From: Falsibacillus pallidus | GTDB taxonomy: Bacteria > Bacillota > Bacilli > Bacillales > DSM-25281 | Assembly (NCBI RefSeq): GCF_003350505.1 | Contig: NZ_QQAY01000011.1 | Span: 1 to 64,000 of the forward strand | Direction of reading: 5' to 3' | DNA: 64,000 nucleotides | Shown here: positions 1-11,751 of the stretch, piece after piece | Layout of the letters: each line of letters begins with the position of its first letter | Numbering within the stretch: position 1 is the first letter of the stretch | Notes under the pieces: generated by a model | What the model was told of the DNA's origin: nothing | Databases searched by the model: none | What the model saw: only the letters and a program-made list of their open reading frames with translations | Translations under genes and position numbers: made by a program

Positions 1-76
1 TCAATCCGCTCGACTTGCATGTATTAGGCACGCCGCCAGCGTTCGTCCTGAGCCAGGATCAAACTCTCCGAAAAAT
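1..76 (-). rRNA. rrs: 16S ribosomal RNA, 5' end only
   Basis: Read on the minus strand, this stretch carries the universal 16S start (GGAGAGTTTGATCCTGGCTC) followed by the conserved first helices, and it runs off the left edge. The mature 5' end is placed near 76 by similarity to Bacillus 16S; the exact base is an estimate. An rrn operon just downstream of gyrA is the arrangement around the B. subtilis origin, so this is probably the origin-proximal rrn operon. Confidence 0.95.
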
Positions 77-204
77 TGTTGGCTCAAAGCCACAAAGTTT
101 CAAGCTTGATTAGCTCGATTTTTAAAAAAATAGATTAACGTTGACGTTTTGTTTTGTTCAGTTTTCAAAGATCAATTTCGTTATCGCCATCAGCGACTTT
201 AATA

Positions 205-233
205 ATATAACATGGTAGTCCAATAAGTGTCAA
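205..233 (-). promoter_or_regulatory. rrn operon promoter
   Basis: On the minus strand a perfect -35 TTGACA (228-233) is followed after 17 bases by TTATAT (205-210). Transcription would start near 197 and leave a leader of roughly 120 bases before the 16S gene. Strong sigma-A type promoters in this position are normal for Bacillus rrn operons. The rest of the 80-300 interval shows no gene. Confidence 0.7.
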
Positions 234-300
234 CAAGTTTTACAAATATAATTTATGAAAATATCAAATGATGATAGATTGCTTTAAAATACTATAAAAA

Positions 301-339
301 TAAGCTTGCGGACACTCCTGCTGCAGGTCCGCGAGCTTA
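301..339 (-). terminator. terminator after the HD-GYP gene
   Basis: A 13-bp stem with one mismatch (TAAGCTTGCGGAC against GTCCGCGAGCTTA) is followed on the minus strand by a T-rich tract. It lies directly after the stop codon of the HD-GYP gene and insulates it from the rrn promoter. Confidence 0.8.
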
Positions 340-341
340 AA

Positions 342-1418
342 TCAAATAACATCTTCTATGAATATATTACGGTTCTGGACAAGATCGATGATTTCCTCGG
401 ATTTCTCCAATTTCACCAATGGCCTTGTAAGTGCTTCTCTCTTCGTGAAGATGACGCTCGCTTCCTCCCCGTTGGACAAACGCACCTTTGTGCCGATAGA
501 TAAATCTCCTATTAAAGAAAACAGTGCCTTTACTACGGAAATATCAAATTGTCCGAAGCTGTCTTCCATGATCATCTCCAACACTTTAAATGGAGATTGC
601 TTGCTTCGGTAAGCCCGCTCAGATGTCATAGCGTGATAAACATCCGCTACAGCGATGATCCTCGACATCATATGAATCTTTTCTGCTTTTTCTCCACCCG
701 GATAGCCGGTTCCGTCCAGTCTCTCATGATGCTGATAGATTGCCAGCTTTATTTCCGGTTTCAGAAGGGAAGTATCCTTGACCATTTTGTAGCTGTTCAG
801 TGTATGCTCCCTGATTTCTTGGAACTCCCACTGACTGAGGCTTTTCTTTTCGAGGATCGATGCTCTGATCCTCGCCATGCCGCAGTCACTGAGCATCCCG
901 CCTAAAGCCGCCTGGTTATAGATGCCTACATCGTACCCCAGTTTTTTAGCCAGCATCCCGCTTATGATACCGACTGCGACGGAATGATGATAAAGGTAGT
1001 CCTTAGGGTTTGAATAGTGCCGGATGGTATGAAGGTTTTCAGGTGTTTCAATTACCTTTTTCAAAAGGGGCATGATGATGGATCTCACCTTCATAAAGTC
1101 AATGGCGCCCCCGGACTGCCATTTGGTGAATTCTTGTTTGAATTCTCTGATTGCCTTCAAATAAGATTCTGTGAACGACAACGGGATTTCTTCTATCTTT
1201 TGTTCACTTGCATCCTCTGCGGTTGTCTGTGGTTTGAATAATGTTCCGTCCACTAAAGTCCGCTCCACTTCAACCGAATCTATCGAAAATCTTTTTAATA
1301 CATCCAAATGAATAGGATTCAAGACTGTCTTTTTCGGTACTAAAGGGTAAACCGTCATGCCAGTGACATCCTTTTGCAGGATGCAGCCTTCTATTAATTC
1401 AGAAACTTTGACCCTCAT
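342..1418 (-). CDS. HD-GYP domain protein with degenerate active site
   Basis: The HD-GYP fold lies in the C-terminal two thirds: an HHS helix, the HHERLDGTGYPGG signature, and the later AVADVYHAM segment with its conserved Asp. HD-GYP proteins normally hydrolyse cyclic di-GMP using a metal pair held by an HD...GK motif. Here the expected LLHDIGK is MLSDCGM, so the His and Lys ligands are missing, and a regulatory or binding role is more likely than phosphodiesterase activity. No membrane segment is seen. ATG at 1418 is preferred over ATG at 1442 because GGGGTGG precedes it. An HD-GYP gene beside gyrA occurs in other alkaliphilic or marine Bacillaceae, as I recall it. Confidence 0.8.
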   Translation of the reverse strand: MRVKVSELIEGCILQKDVTGMTVYPLVPKKTVLNPIHLDVLKRFSIDSVEVERTLVDGTLFKPQTTAEDASEQKIEEIPLSFTESYLKAIREFKQEFTKWQSGGAIDFMKVRSIIMPLLKKVIETPENLHTIRHYSNPKDYLYHHSVAVGIISGMLAKKLGYDVGIYNQAALGGMLSDCGMARIRASILEKKSLSQWEFQEIREHTLNSYKMVKDTSLLKPEIKLAIYQHHERLDGTGYPGGEKAEKIHMMSRIIAVADVYHAMTSERAYRSKQSPFKVLEMIMEDSFGQFDISVVKALFSLIGDLSIGTKVRLSNGEEASVIFTKREALTRPLVKLEKSEEIIDLVQNRNIFIEDVI

Positions 1419-1540
1419 TTTCCCCACCCCATGTTGTCCCATTTTCCGACCGCAGAAATTTCTACATCAGTTAGTTTATTTTACCAAATAATTTCTTTTG
1501 ATTAAATGACCCTGCTGAATTTTTTCTTCATCATAAATAG

Positions 1541-1570
1541 AAAAAAGGCCCGGGAAAAATCCCAGGCCTT
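1541..1570 (-). terminator. gyrA terminator
   Basis: A GC-rich hairpin (AAGGCCTGGGA and TCCCGGGCCTT around a short T loop, minus strand) is followed by a T run. It sits immediately after gyrA and before the HD-GYP gene. Confidence 0.85.
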
Positions 1571-1582
1571 GTTTAGTGTTGT

Positions 1583-4144
1583 TTATTCTTCTGTAGAATC
1601 GTCGCTTGGTGCGTCTTCCTGATCAGAATCGCCCTCTTGTTCTGGAGAGTCTTCCTGAACAGAAGCATTTTCATGTTCTGAAGCTTCTTCCTCAGGTTCA
1701 GCATGCTCAGCGTCTTCTTCTTTCTCGACTTTCGCAACTGTCGCTACGTAGCCTGCTTCATCCAAACGGATCAAGCGTACGCCTTGCGTATTTCTTCCCA
1801 TGGTTGAAATATCGCCGACTGCCATCCGGATCAAGACGCCATTTGCCGTAATGAGCATCAAGTCTTCTTCTCCAGATACAGTTTTAACAGCAACAACTGG
1901 GCCATTCTTTTCAGTGATGTTGCATGTCTTCAATCCTTTTCCTCCGCGGGTCTGGATTCGGTATTCCCCTGCAGGGGTCCGTTTTCCATAACCGTTTTTG
2001 GTTACAATCAGGACTTCGCTGTTATCCTCAAGGATTTCCATTCCGACTACTTCATCATCAGCAGCAAGGTTGATTCCTTTTACCCCGGTAGCCGTACGTC
2101 CCATTGAGCGGACATTGGTTTCAGGGAATCGGATCAGCAGCCCGTTTTTCGTACCGATGATCATATCCTTGCTTCCATCCGTCAATTTAACAGAGATCAA
2201 TTCATCCTCGTCGCGGATGTTGATGGCGATCAGTCCGTTTGTCCGGATGTTGGCAAAGTCGCTGACAGGGGTACGCTTAGAGATACCCTGCTTAGTCGTG
2301 AAGAATAAGAACCAATCTTCGTTGAATTCTTCTACACGGATAATCGTATTGATCACTTCATCCTGGCCGATTCCAAGCATGTTGATGATCGGAATCCCTT
2401 TTGCCGTACGGCTGTATTCAGGGATTTCGTATCCTTTTGCTTTATAGACCTTCCCTTTGTTGGAAAAGAATAGGATCGTATCATGGGTGGATGTCGTCAA
2501 CAAATGTTCAACGAAGTCATTTTCATTTGTGCCCATCCCCTGGATTCCTCTTCCTCCGCGTTTTTGGCTGCGGTAAGTAGATAGAGGCAATCGCTTGATA
2601 TAGCCGTTATGTGTAAGGGTAACAACGATGTTTTCCCTTGGAATCAGATCTTCGTCTTCGATTTGATCCAGGCCGCTCGCTGTAATTTCTGTACGGCGAA
2701 TATCGTTGAAACGATCTTTGATTTCTTCAAGCTCCTCACGGATGATTTCAAGGACTTTTTCCTCGTCCGCCAGAATCGCTCTCAATTCAGCAATCAACTG
2801 CACAAGACTGTTGTATTCCTCTTCGATTTTTTCGCGCTCCAAACCTGTTAAACGCTGAAGGCGCATATCGAGGATGGCTTGTGCCTGCTTCTCTGATAAG
2901 GAGAATTGCTCCATCAATCCTTGACGGGCAATTTCCGTCGTTTGGGATCCCCTGATCAAGGCAATGATCTGGTCGATATGATCCAGTGCAATTCGAAGCC
3001 CTTCTAAGATGTGGGCACGCGCCTCTGCTTTTTTCAATTCGAATTCAGTTCTTCTGCGGATGATGACCTTTTGGTGATCGAGATAGTGGACTAGGCACTG
3101 CTTTAAATTCAATACTTTTGGCTGTCCATCGACCAATGCCAGAAGGTTGATGCCGAAGCTCGTCTGCAGGGCAGTCTGCTTATAAAGGTTGTTCAAGATG
3201 ACATTTGCATTCGCATCTCTTCTGACTTCAATGACGACGCGCATTCCGTTTCGGTCTGATTCATCGCGAAGGTCTGTGATGCCGTCGATTTTTTTATCGC
3301 GGACAAGCTCAGCAATTTTCTCGATCAGCTTCGCTTTGTTTACCTGGTACGGCAATTCGTGAACCAGGATGGTTTCCTTGCCGTTTGCCTTTTGTTCGAT
3401 TTCTACTTTGGCCCTCAATGTAATGGACCCTTTACCGGATTCATAGGCGCGTCGAATGCCGCTGCGTCCCATGATCAATCCCGCTGTCGGGAAATCCGGG
3501 CCAGGAATGATATCCATCAGTTCCTGTATAGTGATTTCAGGATCTTTACTGACTGCAAGGACACCGTCAATAACCTCTCCAAGCTGATGCGGAGGGATAT
3601 TGGTCGCCATCCCTACAGCAATCCCAGAAGAACCATTCACCAGAAGGTTAGGGAATCTGGAAGGAAGAACAACCGGCTCCCGCTCTGATCCATCATAGTT
3701 GTCTTTATAATCGATCGTATCTTTGTTGATATCGCGGATGAGCTCCATTGAAATCTTGGACATGCGCGCTTCTGTATAACGCATGGCAGCTGCTGCATCT
3801 CCATCGACAGATCCGAAGTTTCCGTGGCCGTCGACCAGCATGTAGCGGTAGTTGAAGTCCTGTGCCATCCTGACCATGGTGTCATAAACGGCGGAATCCC
3901 CGTGCGGGTGATACTTCCCGATTACTTCACCGACGATGCGGGCAGATTTCTTATATGGCTTGTCTGAAGTCATGCCCAAATCGTTCATGGCGTATAGAAT
4001 GCGTCGGTGGACCGGCTTCAATCCATCGCGGACATCCGGAAGGGCGCGGGATACGATAACGCTCATTGCGTAGTCCAGGAAGGAAGAACGCATTTCCTGG
4101 CTTATATTAATCTCGTTTACTCTGGAATTAGGTGTTTCTGCCAT
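1583..4144 (-). CDS. gyrA: DNA gyrase subunit A
   Basis: GyrA is the breakage-reunion subunit of the A2B2 topoisomerase that introduces negative supercoils. The 853-residue product starts [18 protein letters not shown] and contains the quinolone-resistance region with [18 protein letters not shown] and [17 protein letters not shown]; the catalytic Tyr follows in AMRYTEARM. Quinolone positions are the wild-type Ser and Glu. The C-terminal half has the six-bladed beta-pinwheel with the GyrA box QKRGGRG. After the pinwheel comes a strongly acidic tail of about 45 residues, making the protein about 30 residues longer than B. subtilis GyrA. Start is ATG at 4144 with an AAAGGAGG site. It lies 116 bases after gyrB and is probably co-transcribed. 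Confidence 0.98.
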   Translation of the reverse strand: MAETPNSRVNEINISQEMRSSFLDYAMSVIVSRALPDVRDGLKPVHRRILYAMNDLGMTSDKPYKKSARIVGEVIGKYHPHGDSAVYDTMVRMAQDFNYRYMLVDGHGNFGSVDGDAAAAMRYTEARMSKISMELIRDINKDTIDYKDNYDGSEREPVVLPSRFPNLLVNGSSGIAVGMATNIPPHQLGEVIDGVLAVSKDPEITIQELMDIIPGPDFPTAGLIMGRSGIRRAYESGKGSITLRAKVEIEQKANGKETILVHELPYQVNKAKLIEKIAELVRDKKIDGITDLRDESDRNGMRVVIEVRRDANANVILNNLYKQTALQTSFGINLLALVDGQPKVLNLKQCLVHYLDHQKVIIRRRTEFELKKAEARAHILEGLRIALDHIDQIIALIRGSQTTEIARQGLMEQFSLSEKQAQAILDMRLQRLTGLEREKIEEEYNSLVQLIAELRAILADEEKVLEIIREELEEIKDRFNDIRRTEITASGLDQIEDEDLIPRENIVVTLTHNGYIKRLPLSTYRSQKRGGRGIQGMGTNENDFVEHLLTTSTHDTILFFSNKGKVYKAKGYEIPEYSRTAKGIPIINMLGIGQDEVINTIIRVEEFNEDWFLFFTTKQGISKRTPVSDFANIRTNGLIAINIRDEDELISVKLTDGSKDMIIGTKNGLLIRFPETNVRSMGRTATGVKGINLAADDEVVGMEILEDNSEVLIVTKNGYGKRTPAGEYRIQTRGGKGLKTCNITEKNGPVVAVKTVSGEEDLMLITANGVLIRMAVGDISTMGRNTQGVRLIRLDEAGYVATVAKVEKEEDAEHAEPEEEASEHENASVQEDSPEQEGDSDQEDAPSDDSTEE

Positions 4145-4260
4145 AATAGTGACCTCCTTTGCTTAAGAAAATAAGCATATCCCTCTTTCTCTCTGAAAGA
4201 TGATGGGATTCAGTGATATGTAAACGCAGGATAGACCTTTTATCTATCCTGCCGTTCGGA

Positions 4261-6252
<1,992 letters not shown>

Positions 6253-6296
6253 TTACCGTTTCTGCCGGTCTGGCCTATTTCTTTATTGGAGTCCCT

Positions 6297-6548
6297 TTAT
6301 GGATTGAACTGCCGGTTCCCTTTCGTCGACCTTTTCTTCAATGTCGTAGAGGCAAGGGGCGAAAGATAGATTTCTTTATTCGTAATCACAAGAGATTTAA
6401 AGGCGTTCTTCGCGAGGTTTTGGACCATTTTTTCTTTTTGCTGAAGAAATTGTTTTATATCCTCGGAAGCTTGGACAGAATTCTTATCAAGTATTGCGAT
6501 GATCTCATCCGTCCTGACCATCACATCTTCCCCTACATGTACATACAT
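6297..6548 (-). CDS. remB: RemB-like extracellular matrix regulator
   Basis: This 83-residue protein matches the YaaB/RemB family (DUF370-like) by its MYVHVGED start, the internal LVITNKEIYLSPL segment and STTLKKR. In B. subtilis RemB works with RemA to activate biofilm matrix genes. The gene lies between recF and gyrB, the family's usual place. The recF stop is 10 bases upstream and GAGGTG precedes ATG at 6548. A GTG three codons earlier would overlap the ribosome-binding site, so the ATG is chosen. Confidence 0.85.
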   Translation of the reverse strand: MYVHVGEDVMVRTDEIIAILDKNSVQASEDIKQFLQQKEKMVQNLAKNAFKSLVITNKEIYLSPLASTTLKKRSTKGNRQFNP

Positions 6549-6558
6549 TCCATTCACC

Positions 6559-7677
6559 TCATTTGACCTGTTCCATTTTACCCGATGTAACAGAGAATGC
6601 AGCCGCTTCCCTCAAGGTTTGATGATCGATTCCGTCGACGCTTGTCGTGGTGACGAACGTCTGGACTTTGCCTTGGATGGTATTCAATAGATGGCTCTGC
6701 CGATAATCATCCAATTCGGAAAGGACATCATCCAGGAGGAGAATCGGGTATTCGCCGATTTCTTCGTGTATCAGTTCGATTTCCGCCAGTTTGAGTGACA
6801 GGGCAGTCGTCCTTTGCTGGCCTTGTGAACCAAATGTCTGGACATCGCGGTCATTGACAAAGAATTGAAGGTCATCCCTATGGGGACCGACGAGTGTCAC
6901 ACCCCTGTCGATTTCGCGCTTTCGAACAGACGCGAATTTCTCTTCAAATATCTTTACCATTGTCGACCAATCCTGGTCTTCTGATACATCAAGGGACGGT
7001 TTATAATGAATTTTCAATGTTTCGAGATTCCTTGATATGCCTGAATGGATCGGCTTCGCCCATTCTTCGAGCAAATGGATGAATTCGAACCGCTTCGCTG
7101 TGATTTTGGCCGCGACTTGAATGAATTGATCAGTCAAAACATCCAGCATCGTTTCATCTTTTTGCTTTTGCATCTGCATTGCTTTCAGATAATGGTTCCT
7201 CTGCTGGAGAATCTTTTGATACTGGCTCATATCATGTAAATAAACAGGTGAAACCTGGCCAATTTCCATGTCAATAAAACGCCGTCTCACCTGTGGGCTT
7301 CCTTTTACTAAATGAAGATCTTCAGGTGCAAACATAACGACGTTCATGTTTCCGACATATTGGCTCAGCTTCTGCTGTTCTATATGATTGCTTTTTGCTT
7401 TTTTCCCTTTTTTGGAAATAACGAGCTCCAAGGGCAGGGAAGTATTCTTTTTTTGAATCCTCCCTTTTATTTTAGCATATTCCTCATCCCAGCGGATTAA
7501 ATCTTTATCATTTGATGTCCGGTGGGATTTCGCCATGGCTAAAACATAGATGGCTTCCATCACATTCGTCTTTCCTTGGGCATTTTCGCCGAGGATCACG
7601 TTCACTTTGTTCTCGAATGCTGCCTCCAGGGATTCATAGTTTCGATAATTTTTAAGCTGTAAATCTTTAATATACAT
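6559..7677 (-). CDS. recF: DNA replication and repair protein RecF
   Basis: RecF is an SMC-like ATPase that loads RecA at gaps through the RecFOR pathway. The 372-residue product has the Walker A motif GENAQGKTN near residue 31, the ABC signature region FGSQGQQRT, and Walker [13 protein letters not shown] near the C-terminus. Length is typical. It is 20 bases downstream of the S4-domain gene and slightly overlaps the ribosome-binding region of remB, so translation of the two is likely coupled. Confidence 0.97.
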   Translation of the reverse strand: MYIKDLQLKNYRNYESLEAAFENKVNVILGENAQGKTNVMEAIYVLAMAKSHRTSNDKDLIRWDEEYAKIKGRIQKKNTSLPLELVISKKGKKAKSNHIEQQKLSQYVGNMNVVMFAPEDLHLVKGSPQVRRRFIDMEIGQVSPVYLHDMSQYQKILQQRNHYLKAMQMQKQKDETMLDVLTDQFIQVAAKITAKRFEFIHLLEEWAKPIHSGISRNLETLKIHYKPSLDVSEDQDWSTMVKIFEEKFASVRKREIDRGVTLVGPHRDDLQFFVNDRDVQTFGSQGQQRTTALSLKLAEIELIHEEIGEYPILLLDDVLSELDDYRQSHLLNTIQGKVQTFVTTTSVDGIDHQTLREAAAFSVTSGKMEQVK

Positions 7678-7696
7678 AGGGTTACATCCTTTAGAT

Positions 7697-7945
7697 TTAC
7701 TCAGTCACAACAAAAGTTCCAACGTCCGGAATTTCAATCTGATCCCCGGCACGAAGTTTTCTTCCCCTCCGCTGATCCTGTTCACCATTGACATAAACTT
7801 CGTATTCACTCAAAAACCATTTTGCCATTCCGCCAGACTGAATGACATCGGCAAGCTTCAGGAATTGTCCAAGTGTAATATACTCCGTATCAATCTTGAT
7901 TTGATTCTCCACGATCTCACTCTTTTCTTCATAGTCTCTAAACAT
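7697..7945 (-). CDS. yaaA: S4 RNA-binding domain protein YaaA (RlbA)
   Basis: A short S4-like RNA-binding protein conserved between dnaN and recF in Firmicutes. The core [20 protein letters not shown] and the end of the fold [16 protein letters not shown] are clear. The reading frame allows 82 residues, about ten more than the usual 71. Neither the ATG at 7945 nor the in-frame GTG at 7912 has a strong ribosome-binding site, so the exact start is uncertain. Confidence 0.88.
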   Translation of the reverse strand: MFRDYEEKSEIVENQIKIDTEYITLGQFLKLADVIQSGGMAKWFLSEYEVYVNGEQDQRRGRKLRAGDQIEIPDVGTFVVTE

Positions 7946-7995
7946 TTATTTTACTAGATGTTGGGCCCTAATACAAAGGGGCCTCCGAAAAAGAA

Positions 7996-8022
7996 AAAGC
8001 CCGACCATAAAAGTCGAGCTTT
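7996..8022 (-). terminator. terminator after dnaN
   Basis: A stem AAAGCTCGAC / GTCGGGCTTT followed on the minus strand by a T-rich tail lies in the dnaN-yaaA gap. It may separate dnaA-dnaN transcription from the recF-gyrase genes, at least partly. Confidence 0.7.
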
Positions 8023-8035
8023 GTGCAAGCTGTGA

Positions 8036-9172
8036 TCAATAAGTACGGACTGGAAGAATCAATTGCAGGATGGAATCGTCTTGTACAGGGCGGATGATGA
8101 ACGGTCTCATCGCTCCTGTAAAATCGACCCTGATCTCTGTGCCTTCAAGTGCTTTTAAAGCATCCATCATATATTTCGCACTGAAAGAAATCTTCAATTC
8201 TTCCCCCTCGATGGATTGGGATTGTACTTGTTCGATAACCTTCCCGATCTCAGGAGAATTGGAGGAAACCTCAATGATTCCTTCTTCAAGCGTGCTTAAT
8301 TTCACGACGTTGTTTCTTCCTTCTCTCGCTAATAAAGAAGCACGGTCGATTGCCTGCAAGAATTCTTTGGCTGTCAAAACCAGTTCTGTTTTGCTTTCTG
8401 AAGGAATCAAGCGGGATGTATCCGGATAATTACCCTCAAGCAGTCTTGAGAAGAATAATAGGTGCTTTGCTTTGAACAATACTTGATTCTCCGTAATGAC
8501 AATCTCAACCGGTTCATTTGTTTCATCAAGAATTTTGCTTAGTTCATTCAAGCTCTTCCCTGGGATGACCACATTGTAATGCGCATCATTTTCCGTTTCG
8601 ATTGCTGCTTTTCTCATCGCGAGCCTGTGGCTGTCTGTTGCAGTACAGATCAATTGTCCAGTTTCAACCTTCCAGTTTACACCTGTCAAGATCGGGCGTG
8701 TTTCTGAGGTGGACACTGCGAATACAGTCTGCCTTACAAGATTTTTCAATAGGTCAGCAGGAATTTTGAAAACCTGTTCTTCAGAGAGTTCCGGAAGATG
8801 TGGATATTCATCCGGGTCCAGCCCATTCAAATTGAATTCGGCTTTTCCTGAACGAATCGTGGTCTGAAGATTGCTTCCTACCTCGATTTCTACTGTATCC
8901 TTCGGCAATTTTTTAACGATTTCGCTGAAAAACTTAGCTTGGAGAACGATTCCGCCAGTTTGTTTCACTTCAACGATTTCATCGCCTTCTTCCTCTTTTG
9001 GAATGAACGATTCGATTGAAATATCAGAGTCGCTTCCTGTCAGCGTTACTCCCTCTTCTGCAGCAATGATTTTAATCCCCGTTAAAATTGGGATGGTCGT
9101 TCTTGAAGTGACGGCTTTCATTACATCCTGAACGCTTTGGACTAATCGATCGCGCTGAATGATAAATTTCAT
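8036..9172 (-). CDS. dnaN: DNA polymerase III beta subunit (sliding clamp)
   Basis: DnaN forms the ring-shaped processivity clamp. From ATG at 9172 the protein is 378 residues, identical in length to B. subtilis DnaN, starting MKFIIQRDRLVQSVQDVMKA and ending QLILPVRTY. The frame remains open 14 codons further upstream, but a GGGAGG site seven to eight bases before 9172 and the family N-terminus fix this start. It follows dnaA after a 201-base gap that holds the unwinding part of oriC. Confidence 0.98.
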   Translation of the reverse strand: MKFIIQRDRLVQSVQDVMKAVTSRTTIPILTGIKIIAAEEGVTLTGSDSDISIESFIPKEEEGDEIVEVKQTGGIVLQAKFFSEIVKKLPKDTVEIEVGSNLQTTIRSGKAEFNLNGLDPDEYPHLPELSEEQVFKIPADLLKNLVRQTVFAVSTSETRPILTGVNWKVETGQLICTATDSHRLAMRKAAIETENDAHYNVVIPGKSLNELSKILDETNEPVEIVITENQVLFKAKHLLFFSRLLEGNYPDTSRLIPSESKTELVLTAKEFLQAIDRASLLAREGRNNVVKLSTLEEGIIEVSSNSPEIGKVIEQVQSQSIEGEELKISFSAKYMMDALKALEGTEIRVDFTGAMRPFIIRPVQDDSILQLILPVRTY

Positions 9173-9210
9173 TTTATTTTCCTCCCGAAAGCATAGTCTC
9201 CTGACTAGGG

Positions 9211-9353
9211 ACATATATTATTAATTTATTTTAAAAATATAGTAGAAGTAATAGTAGGGCCTGTAGATATGTGGATAACTCATCTCAACGAAAGTAAATA
9301 CAGCCTATCCACATGTGGACAGACTGTGTGTAAATGAGTCGGACTTATTCACA
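9211..9353. other. oriC: oriC unwinding region (DnaA boxes, DnaA-trios, AT-rich DUE)
   Basis: Between dnaA and dnaN there are DnaA boxes TTATTCACA (9345-9353), TGTGGACAG (9314-9322), a TATCCACA motif (9306-9313) and the consensus TGTGGATAA (9270-9278). Beside the last, at 9241-9258, the minus strand reads CTACTATTACTTCTACT, the repeated trinucleotide pattern described as DnaA-trios in B. subtilis. An almost pure A/T block follows (9211-9240). Box, trio array and AT tract in this order are the signature of the duplex-unwinding element. Confidence 0.85.
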
Positions 9354-9373
9354 GTTTCCCATCGAAGGATGAA

Positions 9374-10720
9374 TTAATTCCTAAGCATATCATGTAATTC
9401 TTTAATTCTTCTTTCCATTTGAGAATCAGACTGAATCATCTTTGATATCTTTTCATGGGCATGGATGACGGTCGTATGGTCGCGTCCCCCAAATTCCTCA
9501 CCGATTTTAGGCAGCGAAAAATCAGTCAATTCACGCGATAGATACATCGCAATCTGCCTTGGGAATGCTACGGATTTTGTCCTCTTTTTTGCTTTAAAAT
9601 CTTCCAGCTTCACGCTGTACTGTTCGCCGACGATCCGCTGAATGTCAAGAATCGTTATGACTCTAGGCTTTGAGCTTGGGATGATATCCTTTAAGGCCTC
9701 TGCTGCCAAATCTGCATTGATATCTTTATTAATTAAGGATGAATAAGCAACAACACGAATAAGTGCACCTTCAAGTTCTCGAATATTGGTATCGATTTGA
9801 TTCGCAATATACAGCATGACTTCATTAGGAATATCTAGTCCCTCTGCTTTTGCCTTTTTACGGAGGATGGCGATCCTCGTCTCCAGATCAGGCGGAGTGA
9901 TGTCTGTTATCAATCCCCATTCAAAGCGGGAGCGCAGCCTGTCTTCAAGTGTCGGAATCTCTTTTGGAGGCCGGTCACTGGAAATGACGATTTGCTTGCT
10001 TTCTTCATGGAGCGTATTGAATGTATGGAAAAATTCTTCCTGGGTCTGTTCTTTTCCAGCCAAGAATTGAATATCGTCTATAAGAAGTACATCAACGTTG
10101 CGGTATTTATTCCTAAAATCTACGGCTTTATTATCGCGGATTGAATTGATGAATTCATTCGTGAATTTTTCAGATGACAAATAAACCACTTTGGCCGCTG
10201 GATTGTGCTCCACGACATAATGTCCGATGGCGTGCATCAAGTGGGTCTTGCCCAGTCCTACTCCCCCATAGATGAACAGCGGGTTATATGCTTTAGCCGG
10301 CGCTTCTGCAACAGCAAGCGATGCTGCATGCGCAAAACGGTTCCCGGATCCAATGACGAACGTGTCGAACGTATATTTCGGATTGAGCATATTTAAGGGA
10401 AGTTCCGTTTGATCCTCATCTTTCTTCACCTTTTTCGGTGGAAGCGGGATCTCGAATTCTTCTTCATCCTGATTTTGCGGAATGATGAATTTTATCTCCA
10501 ATTCTTCCCCGGTGATGTCATATAAAACACCGGATATCAATTGCGAATAGCGCCCCTCAAGCCAATCTCTAGCAAACTCATTCGGAGCTGTGATCACTAA
10601 AGAGTCCCCTTGCAATGAATGGGCCTTTGTCGATTTCAGCCACGTATCAAAACTGGGTTTACTAATCTTTTTTTCGATGTCTGCCAGGGCTTTGTTCCAA
10701 AGATCCGCAATGTTCTCCAA
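9374..10720 (-). CDS. dnaA: Chromosomal replication initiator DnaA
   Basis: DnaA binds DnaA boxes and opens oriC. The 448-residue protein has domain I ([17 protein letters not shown]), Walker [11 protein letters not shown], Walker [16 protein letters not shown], and the domain IV DNA-binding signature [16 protein letters not shown]. The frame is open to 10768 from an ATG, but TTG at 10720, preceded by AAAGGAGG with seven bases between, gives the conserved N-terminus and is chosen. DnaA-box clusters on both sides suggest autoregulation as in Bacillus. Confidence 0.97.
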   Translation of the reverse strand: MENIADLWNKALADIEKKISKPSFDTWLKSTKAHSLQGDSLVITAPNEFARDWLEGRYSQLISGVLYDITGEELEIKFIIPQNQDEEEFEIPLPPKKVKKDEDQTELPLNMLNPKYTFDTFVIGSGNRFAHAASLAVAEAPAKAYNPLFIYGGVGLGKTHLMHAIGHYVVEHNPAAKVVYLSSEKFTNEFINSIRDNKAVDFRNKYRNVDVLLIDDIQFLAGKEQTQEEFFHTFNTLHEESKQIVISSDRPPKEIPTLEDRLRSRFEWGLITDITPPDLETRIAILRKKAKAEGLDIPNEVMLYIANQIDTNIRELEGALIRVVAYSSLINKDINADLAAEALKDIIPSSKPRVITILDIQRIVGEQYSVKLEDFKAKKRTKSVAFPRQIAMYLSRELTDFSLPKIGEEFGGRDHTTVIHAHEKISKMIQSDSQMERRIKELHDMLRN

Positions 10721-10863
10721 CTTCAAACCCTCCTTTACATAAAAATAAATTGTACAAGGTTTGTACAATGCTAAAAATGCCGATTCGTATAAAAATGCAA
10801 AACTATTAATGTGGAAAACTATATAATAAGGAAACTAATAGATTTTCGACATAGTCCACCACT

Positions 10864-11126
10864 TGTGGACAAGCTTTTCCAAACGGCGTTGATAAACTGT
10901 CCACAAGATATCCACAATTTGTGGATAAATGAGTTATCCAGAACTTTATATTCAGAGTGAAAACACAATCATCATATCAAATTCTTCTAGAGGGTGCAAT
11001 GTTTTTTCGTCATTATCCACAAGCTTCCTCAACTGTGAAAAAAACTTTTCCACAGCCTATTCATATGTGTAAAACATGTCGATATGTGTTGTGGATAGCG
11101 AAAAACCTGTCGAAAAATTATCCACA
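10864..11126. other. oriC: oriC DnaA-box cluster upstream of dnaA
   Basis: The 1-kb gap between dnaA and rpmH has DnaA boxes concentrated here. They include TGTGGACAA (10864), a TCCACAA motif of the TTGTGGA type near 10900, the facing pair TATCCACAA (from 10910) and TGTGGATAA (from 10920), TTATCCAGA (10934), TTATCCACA (11013), TTTTCCACA (about 11047), TGTGGATAG (11090) and TTATCCACA (11118). This is the upstream half of the bipartite Bacillus origin (incA/incB equivalent). I see no protein gene here. Confidence 0.85.
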
Positions 11127-11130
11127 AGGT

Positions 11131-11304
11131 GAAAAGTGGAGCCTACTGTTTAAAGGCGTAGAGGCTGGAGCGCAGCACCACGAGATAAAGGAATCGATGA
11201 TGACTTATCGTAAGTGTGCTGAGCGAAGTCTCCTAGCCTTTAGGAGGCGGAACTGGATCAAGAAAAGTGGAAGCGACTGTTCAAAGGCGTAGAGGCTGGA
11301 GCGC
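11131..11304. repeat. palindromic intergenic repeat, subtype B, copy 1
   Basis: The block starts with GAAAAGTGGAGCCTACTGTT and contains GAGATAAAGGAATC and GACTTATCGTAAGTGTGCTG. It ends with a near copy of its own start and AGGCGTAGAGGCTGGAGCG, so about 42 bases are repeated directly at both ends. The same internal words occur at 33681-33850. Such REP-like elements are seen in Bacillus genomes; no coding function is evident. Confidence 0.7.
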
Positions 11305-11360
11305 GATTTTTAAAATTACATATCTTACACCTCTAACGGCCAAGAAACCCCCCGAAATAT

Positions 11361-11528
11361 GAAAGTTGAGTGGTTCAGGTCAAAAGTTGAGCGGTTGTCG
11401 CCAAAAGTTGCGGGGTAAATCCCAAAAGTTGAGCGGTCAGACACCAAAGTTGCGGGGGCACCCCGAAAAGTTCGGAGCAAATCCAGCACAGTGCGCCGGT
11501 AACCTCGAAAAGTTCGGAGCAAATCCAC
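11361..11528. repeat. eight-unit tandem array, exact 21-bp period (array 1)
   Basis: Eight consecutive 21-base units fill exactly 168 bases. Most begin AAAAGTTG(A/C)G(C/G)GGT or AAAAGTTCGGAGCA and end in seven variable bases. Unit starts are 11361, 11382, 11403, 11424, 11445, 11466, 11487 (most degenerate) and 11508. The sequence has diverged but the spacing has not, and 21 bases is two turns of B-DNA. It lies between the DnaA-box cluster and rpmH. A second array of the same family is at 33936-34061. Confidence 0.85.
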
Positions 11529-11666
11529 CGAAGCCCCCCTGATCACAGCAAAAAGAGCGAATCAAATCCCACCATGCGAACAAAAATCTCTATAAATAGA
11601 ATGCCCGCATCCAAAAAAAGATCCTCATAATGTAATAAGGTTTCATCTGGAAATTTGGAAAGGGAG

Positions 11667-11696
11667 TTGACAATCTGACATGCTCATCTATATAAT
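11667..11696 (+). promoter_or_regulatory. rpmH promoter
   Basis: Perfect TTGACA (11667-11672) and TATAAT (11691-11696) hexamers with an 18-base spacer lie 55 bases before rpmH. This should be a strong vegetative promoter for rpmH-rnpA. Confidence 0.85.
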
Positions 11697-11751
11697 CAAA
11701 AAGACTGTCTATTACTGAAATTTTTTCTAACCCATCAGGGAGGTGTCATAA

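Noticed and set aside
4229-4251. Hairpin AGGATAGA / TCTATCCT between gyrB and gyrA as a terminator
   Set aside because: The stem is AT-rich and no T run follows on the minus strand, so read-through into gyrA is more likely.
11361-11528. CRISPR array at the origin
   Set aside because: Units are 21 bases with no separate spacers of constant length beyond seven bases, the repeats are diverged, and no cas genes are present. No CRISPR array was seen elsewhere.
11325-11546. 73-codon minus-strand frame through the first 21-bp array
   Set aside because: The frame stays open because 21 is a multiple of three. There is no ribosome-binding site, and the second array does not keep a matching frame.
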